This document shows positions 60,374 to 64,000 of a DNA stretch of 64,000 nucleotides, piece after piece. The stretch lies in assembly GCA_002811675.1 (NCBI GenBank), contig PDIM01000006.1, positions 1 through 64,000 on the forward strand, in the 5' to 3' direction. Position 1 is the stretch's first letter. Each line of letters starts with the position of its first letter. The position numbers and the translations under genes were made by a program. The notes beneath the pieces were generated by a model, which worked only from the letters and a program-made list of their open reading frames with translations, had not been told where the DNA came from and ran no database searches. The DNA comes from Ichthyosporea sp. XGB-2017a. Its lineage: Eukaryota; Opisthokonta; Ichthyosporea.

Positions 60374-62257
60374 TCACAGTTCGTACTCCATTGGAGCAGC
60401 CGCTGGACCATGGTCCACTTGAGCAGGCCAGTCAAGGTGGATATGCATTACATCCAATTGTGAAATATCGCACTCCCCAAGCGCAGGCATGATGTCCATA
60501 AGTGACGGGTTGGTGCGTCCCAGATCCCCATGCACAAACTCTTTGATGTATGTCCCCGAAGAGGAGCAGAGCTCCAAAAGATGCTCGTGAGGATTCAGGG
60601 ACTTGATTATTTTCATCCAGTGGATAATCTTCTCTCGGTACATTTGGGTACGTCTATGAAGTACCCGGATTGGAGTCTTTTGACTCACCATCAAGTCTTT
60701 CACTTCCGCTATCTTCTTTTTGATATCTTCTGTAATTGGATTTTCAGTCCATATCTTGGCTACATAGGTCTTCTTCTTTTCAAAACTGACATCCTTCATG
60801 TTCTTGGTTACATCCGCCTTGCTAACCACCTGTAAGTCCCTTACCTGTACTTTATCTGTTGATTTGTTTATCTCTTTTTGCAATTCTCCTAATATTTCTG
60901 AGCTCAAATACGGCACCCGAGGATTGACAATTTCAAGAACAAAGGGCCTCCCACTCCCCAGCATCATCACGTCAAAATCTTCTCTTCCACTGGAAGAAAA
61001 TTTACTTCCTCCGCAAGTTTCTCCCGGTACAGCAGCACTACTTTCCACGGGGTTTTCCTTCTCTTCATTCCCCAGCACTCCACCATTCATTGCAGGCTCC
61101 CCCTTCACCCGTGTCACAATCCGCGCACAGGATAGTTCTTCCACACTCGTCGCACTCTTCCGGACTCCATCAATCACCCAGGGAGTTTGACTCATCTCCC
61201 GGCTGTACTTATTGTAGCGCCCGGCTACATACATCGAAGCGTGGGCACACCTCACCTCCATCTTACACGGTTCCGCTGGGGGCCTACATGGGATAAATAT
61301 ATGCTTCTTCACAACCGAATATCCCACTGTCTGCAGTCCCTTTTCAATAGTTGAATTGGCAATCTTTATCTCGGGGCCTCGCCGACGCTTCTGCTGTACC
61401 CTCACACCACTATCTGGAAGGGTGAGGAGGAACTTGTGGTCCCCCTCGCTGGGCGCGTGCTCCATCCGCACCACAATAGAGAAGTTCGCCTCCTTTACAT
61501 AAGTTACATTCAGTTCCTGCCGTATTTCAGGGTCACACATCATTTTGTATGCATCTTTAAGATCAATAATGCAATCAAGGAAATCATTAAACGTCTGTAT
61601 CCCCGAGAGAAACCCTGAATTGGCAATGTCTTTACGCTCTTCCCGCAGATGGCAAAACAGTGAGAAGCCCCTCACCGAAACAGATATGGGCAGTTCGATT
61701 TTAATCTGATACGCAGGAATATGCTCCAAGGCAAACCCTTGATTCAAAATATCCTCTCGCAAGTGCCGCATAAAGGAATCCCGCATTGTGAGGCATCCCA
61801 CACACAGGAAGCACACTGGCTTCCCTTCCTTCATGTTCATATCGCGCGCAAGCTTCTTGATCTCCTCCCTCTCTCCCTCTCCCCGGCTGCTGCCACCGCA
61901 CTTTGCGTCAATAAACTGTACACATTGGTTCCTGATCCTTTCCAATAGATCCTCCTCTGGCTCAATACAGTACAACTGCCTGATATTGATCCTTGTCACC
62001 CGCATACAACACCGCACACACATCCCGAGGTCCCCTAATAGGATCCCAAACACCCTCACAAACTCCCGCACCTGCCGCAGTGCCACACCAGCCTCCTTCT
62101 CCCCCATAACCTCCTCCCTTCCCTGGGGATCCTCAGCCGCGCAATAGCGAAAGCGATAATGCAAGAAGTGAGCAAACTCGGTGTTGATCACACCACTCCC
62201 CGCCACACTCGCATGTTGCTCCTCTCCCTTCCTCTCTCCCTCGTCGCCCCCTTGCAT
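60374..62257 (-). CDS. PUS10: tRNA pseudouridine synthase Pus10
   Basis: Encodes 627 residues from the ATG at 62257. Cys pairs for the N-terminal zinc-binding part are CVRCC (about 80-84) and CFLCVGC (about 150-156); the accessory THUMP-like domain and the pseudouridine synthase domain follow. The catalytic Asp lies in EDFDVMMLGSGRPFVLEIVN, and GRYNKYSREMSQTPWVIDG comes before it. A YIKEFVHGDLGRTNPSL stretch closes the fold, as in archaeal and animal Pus10. The enzyme makes pseudouridine 54 and/or 55 in tRNA; in animals a nuclear role in microRNA processing is also reported. It shares a 288-bp divergent region with TDG. A low-complexity acidic insert lies near 385-420. Confidence 0.95.
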   Translation of the reverse strand: MQGGDEGERKGEEQHASVAGSGVINTEFAHFLHYRFRYCAAEDPQGREEVMGEKEAGVALRQVREFVRVFGILLGDLGMCVRCCMRVTRINIRQLYCIEPEEDLLERIRNQCVQFIDAKCGGSSRGEGEREEIKKLARDMNMKEGKPVCFLCVGCLTMRDSFMRHLREDILNQGFALEHIPAYQIKIELPISVSVRGFSLFCHLREERKDIANSGFLSGIQTFNDFLDCIIDLKDAYKMMCDPEIRQELNVTYVKEANFSIVVRMEHAPSEGDHKFLLTLPDSGVRVQQKRRRGPEIKIANSTIEKGLQTVGYSVVKKHIFIPCRPPAEPCKMEVRCAHASMYVAGRYNKYSREMSQTPWVIDGVRKSATSVEELSCARIVTRVKGEPAMNGGVLGNEEKENPVESSAAVPGETCGGSKFSSSGREDFDVMMLGSGRPFVLEIVNPRVPYLSSEILGELQKEINKSTDKVQVRDLQVVSKADVTKNMKDVSFEKKKTYVAKIWTENPITEDIKKKIAEVKDLMVSQKTPIRVLHRRTQMYREKIIHWMKIIKSLNPHEHLLELCSSSGTYIKEFVHGDLGRTNPSLMDIMPALGECDISQLDVMHIHLDWPAQVDHGPAAAPMEYEL

Positions 62258-62545
62258 CACTACCTGTTGATATATCAGTTACCAGCACACACACACAAAG
62301 AGAAAAAGGAACAGAAGAAAAAAAAACAGAAATCACAGAAACAATAAAACAAAATCAACAAAGTTTGTTCCACGTGAAAAATTCAAAAAAATTAAACAGT
62401 CGAGTCATTATTTTTATTTTGTTTTTGTTGTTTTGTATATTTGGATTGTTGGACTTTCCGTTTGTTTTAGTTTTGTTATTGTAGTCGAGTACACTGAGGA
62501 ATCTCTTGAGCACAGAGCAGGACAGGGAGTTATCCGTCATACAAT

Positions 62546-63262
62546 ATGAGTAAAAGGGCTATACCTGCCGCAAGGATGCCAAAGGGGTGTGCCAGCCCCA
62601 GGAAGAGCCCAGCTGCTGCTGCAGCCTTGGCGAGAAGGAAGAAGCCATTGGAAATAAATGGCTTGTGCGAGGCGGAGATACGGAAGATTCAACTTGCAGA
62701 CCATCTATGTGAGAACCTTGATGTGGTGTTTGTGGGGATTAATCCCGGGTTATTTTCTGCAGCGTTTGGCCACCACTATGCCGGACCAAACAATCACTTT
62801 TGGCCCTGTTTGCACGAAAGTGGCCTGGTTAGCAAGAAGCGGACTTTTCTCGAAGATGGGCTGTTGAAGGACACGGACAGAATTGGATTTACAAATATGG
62901 TTCATAGAACCACCCGTGGGAGTGACGAACTGAGTAAAAAGGAAATACAGGAAGGTGTACAAAGTCTGGTGGAGAAAATATGCAAGTATCGCCCCCATGT
63001 GGTGTGCTTTAATGGGAAGGGCATCTATACCGTCTTTGCTCAGGTGCAATTTGGTCTGACTGCTTCCCGGGCTGCGGCGTGTTCTTATGGGAAACAGGAC
63101 GAGTTTGGACTTCTCGGGAAAAGTGAGCTCTTTGTAATGCCTTCAACCTCAGCGCGCACTGCATCTTTTCCAAAGGCCGAAGATAAACTACCTTTTTTTA
63201 CGGAGTTGAAGAAAATCATTGAGATTAGAAGGAATACAGAACGTGGAACAAACGAAAAGTGA
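62546..63262 (+). CDS. TDG: Thymine/uracil-DNA glycosylase (TDG/MUG family)
   Basis: Encodes 238 residues from the ATG at 62546. A basic disordered head (about 1-33) precedes the catalytic core. DVVFVGINPGLFSAAFGHHY contains the family asparagine (GINPG) that activates the water, and GPNNHFW follows. IGFTNMVHRTTRGSDELS and the DNA-inserting loop MPSTSARTASFPKAE, close to the animal TDG loop, complete the fold. It excises thymine or uracil from mismatches with guanine as part of base-excision repair, and in animals also the oxidised methylcytosines made by TET enzymes. The short length is nearer to bacterial MUG and fungal Thp1 than to the long-tailed animal TDG, although the TDG-type S-T-S-A-R loop is present. 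Confidence 0.93.
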   Translation: MSKRAIPAARMPKGCASPRKSPAAAAALARRKKPLEINGLCEAEIRKIQLADHLCENLDVVFVGINPGLFSAAFGHHYAGPNNHFWPCLHESGLVSKKRTFLEDGLLKDTDRIGFTNMVHRTTRGSDELSKKEIQEGVQSLVEKICKYRPHVVCFNGKGIYTVFAQVQFGLTASRAAACSYGKQDEFGLLGKSELFVMPSTSARTASFPKAEDKLPFFTELKKIIEIRRNTERGTNEK

Positions 63263-63338
63263 GCCATTTATCGCAGCAAATTTCTAGCCAATAGGGGTCA
63301 AGTAACAGTCGCAGATGCTGTTCGTTCAGGGCAATCTT

Positions 63339-64000
63339 TCAACTGGGGCTGTAGATTGGCTGCTCTACATCCAATTCAGTGTACTCAAACATGGCCATTG
63401 GGTTGTTGATTAAATCTGGAATAGCATTATATAGAAGCGTCATTATCAGTAGTACAATCCAAAAGAGAATGCGGTTTGAGAACTTCCGTATCTGTTGCGA
63501 TAGAGAAAACATTTGGCATGCACTGTGTTCCAACTGCTCCCCGTACGAAAGAAAAGAATGTTAGTATGTGCATTGTAATGCGTACGATTATCGAGTTGCC
63601 ATGAGAGCTGAGGCTCTGTGATACTTCTCTTACTGATGTCCTTTTGTGAGGGGCGTTTTCGCTTTCAGAGCGATTTAGAGAGTGGTGGCTCTTCTCAAGT
63701 GGGAGAGAACTGGTGCCGAGACATTGCCTCAGCGTTTTCTCGCTTAAGCTATATGAAACTTGTTTGCTATTGTGGTATTTTGTACTTGGGCTATTTTTTA
63801 GAGTCTTTTTCAATGTGTTTTGGTAACGAACATGTTCAATCTCGAGGGCTTTAGACTGGTTCCCCTTCTTGTGATGAGCGCAGAAGAGTTGAATTTCGTA
63901 CTCTTTCTTCCGAGCGCGGGTGTCTTCTCGCTGTAGCTGTAGCCCATCCCATTCTTTCTGAAGAAAGTCGAGTGTGATTTGTAAATCAAACGAAAGCTGT
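63339..64000 (-). CDS. C-terminal fragment of an unknown tail-anchored protein
   Basis: Two exons visible: up to 63634 from the window edge, and 63533-63339. The intron between has GTAAGA donor (63633), a perfect TACTAAC branch site and GCAG acceptor (63534); a shorter intron with donor at 63585 is also in frame. About 122 residues upstream form a coiled-coil-like basic part (WDGLQLQREDTRARKKEYEI) and then a Ser-rich link. The last exon encodes LSQQIRKFSNRILFWIVLLI, continuing MTLLYNA, a single membrane helix about 30 residues from the stop. This is a tail-anchored arrangement, but no SNARE heptad pattern was recognised. The start lies outside the window, so the family cannot be fixed. Confidence 0.65.

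Overview
This is a stretch of nuclear DNA from a unicellular (or simple) eukaryote. The genes are protein-coding, often single-exon, and the introns I could resolve are short (about 65-135 nt) with GTA[A/C/T] donors, AG acceptors and, in several, TACTAAC-like branch sites. Gene content mixes fungal-type and animal-type traits: the alpha-aminoadipate (AAA) route to lysine (homoisocitrate dehydrogenase and homocitrate synthase), DUF3712-like repeats, an attractin/MEGF8-like protein, a menorin/FAM151 protein, SLC30A9, ARMH3, a UBZ-containing SLX4, TDG, and a SHIPPO-repeat (ciliary) protein. That combination suggests an opisthokont-grade protist near the fungal/holozoan split (a Corallochytrium-like organism would fit) or a zoosporic fungus. 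This is an inference from gene content only.

Layout. 0-3.4 kb: gene-poor, holding one intact HNH endonuclease ORF fused to a decayed copy of its own C-terminus. 3.4-16.5 kb: DBR1(-), SLX4(+), an ABCG half-transporter(+), SLC30A9(-) and GBF1-type ARF-GEF(-). 17.5-28.3 kb: MetAP1(+), attractin-like(-), FAM151(-), SHIPPO protein(+), a small unresolved spliced gene(-), then the two lysine genes LYS12(+) and LYS20(+). 28.3-36.4 kb: F-box/WD40 protein(-), gamma-glutamylcyclotransferase-like(+), a giant-ectodomain DUF3712-like membrane protein(-). 36.4-39.8 kb: a 3.4-kb stretch with no recognisable gene but a strong-looking CCAAT/TATA promoter. 39.8-63.3 kb: a disordered unknown(+), RRP1(+), ARMH3(+), hnRNP-like(-), NUFIP1-like(+), prefoldin 2(+), GrpE(-), kynurenine-type aminotransferase(+), acidic unknown(-), NOP9(+), coiled-coil unknown(-), PUS10(-), TDG(+), and a C-terminal fragment of a tail-anchored unknown(-) running off the right edge.

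How the genes relate. Two consecutive, same-strand, mitochondrially targeted enzymes of the AAA pathway lie within 4 kb, and a mitochondrial aminotransferase of a class able to handle related substrates lies 25 kb away. Four genes serve rRNA/snoRNA biogenesis (RRP1, NUFIP1, NOP9, PUS10). GBF1 and ARMH3, known partners at the Golgi in animals, are both present. DBR1 sits in a genome whose introns carry yeast-like branch points. Neighbouring genes are very often convergent with 3' ends 60-200 bp apart, as expected of a compact genome. No tRNA, rRNA, CRISPR or prokaryotic operon was seen.
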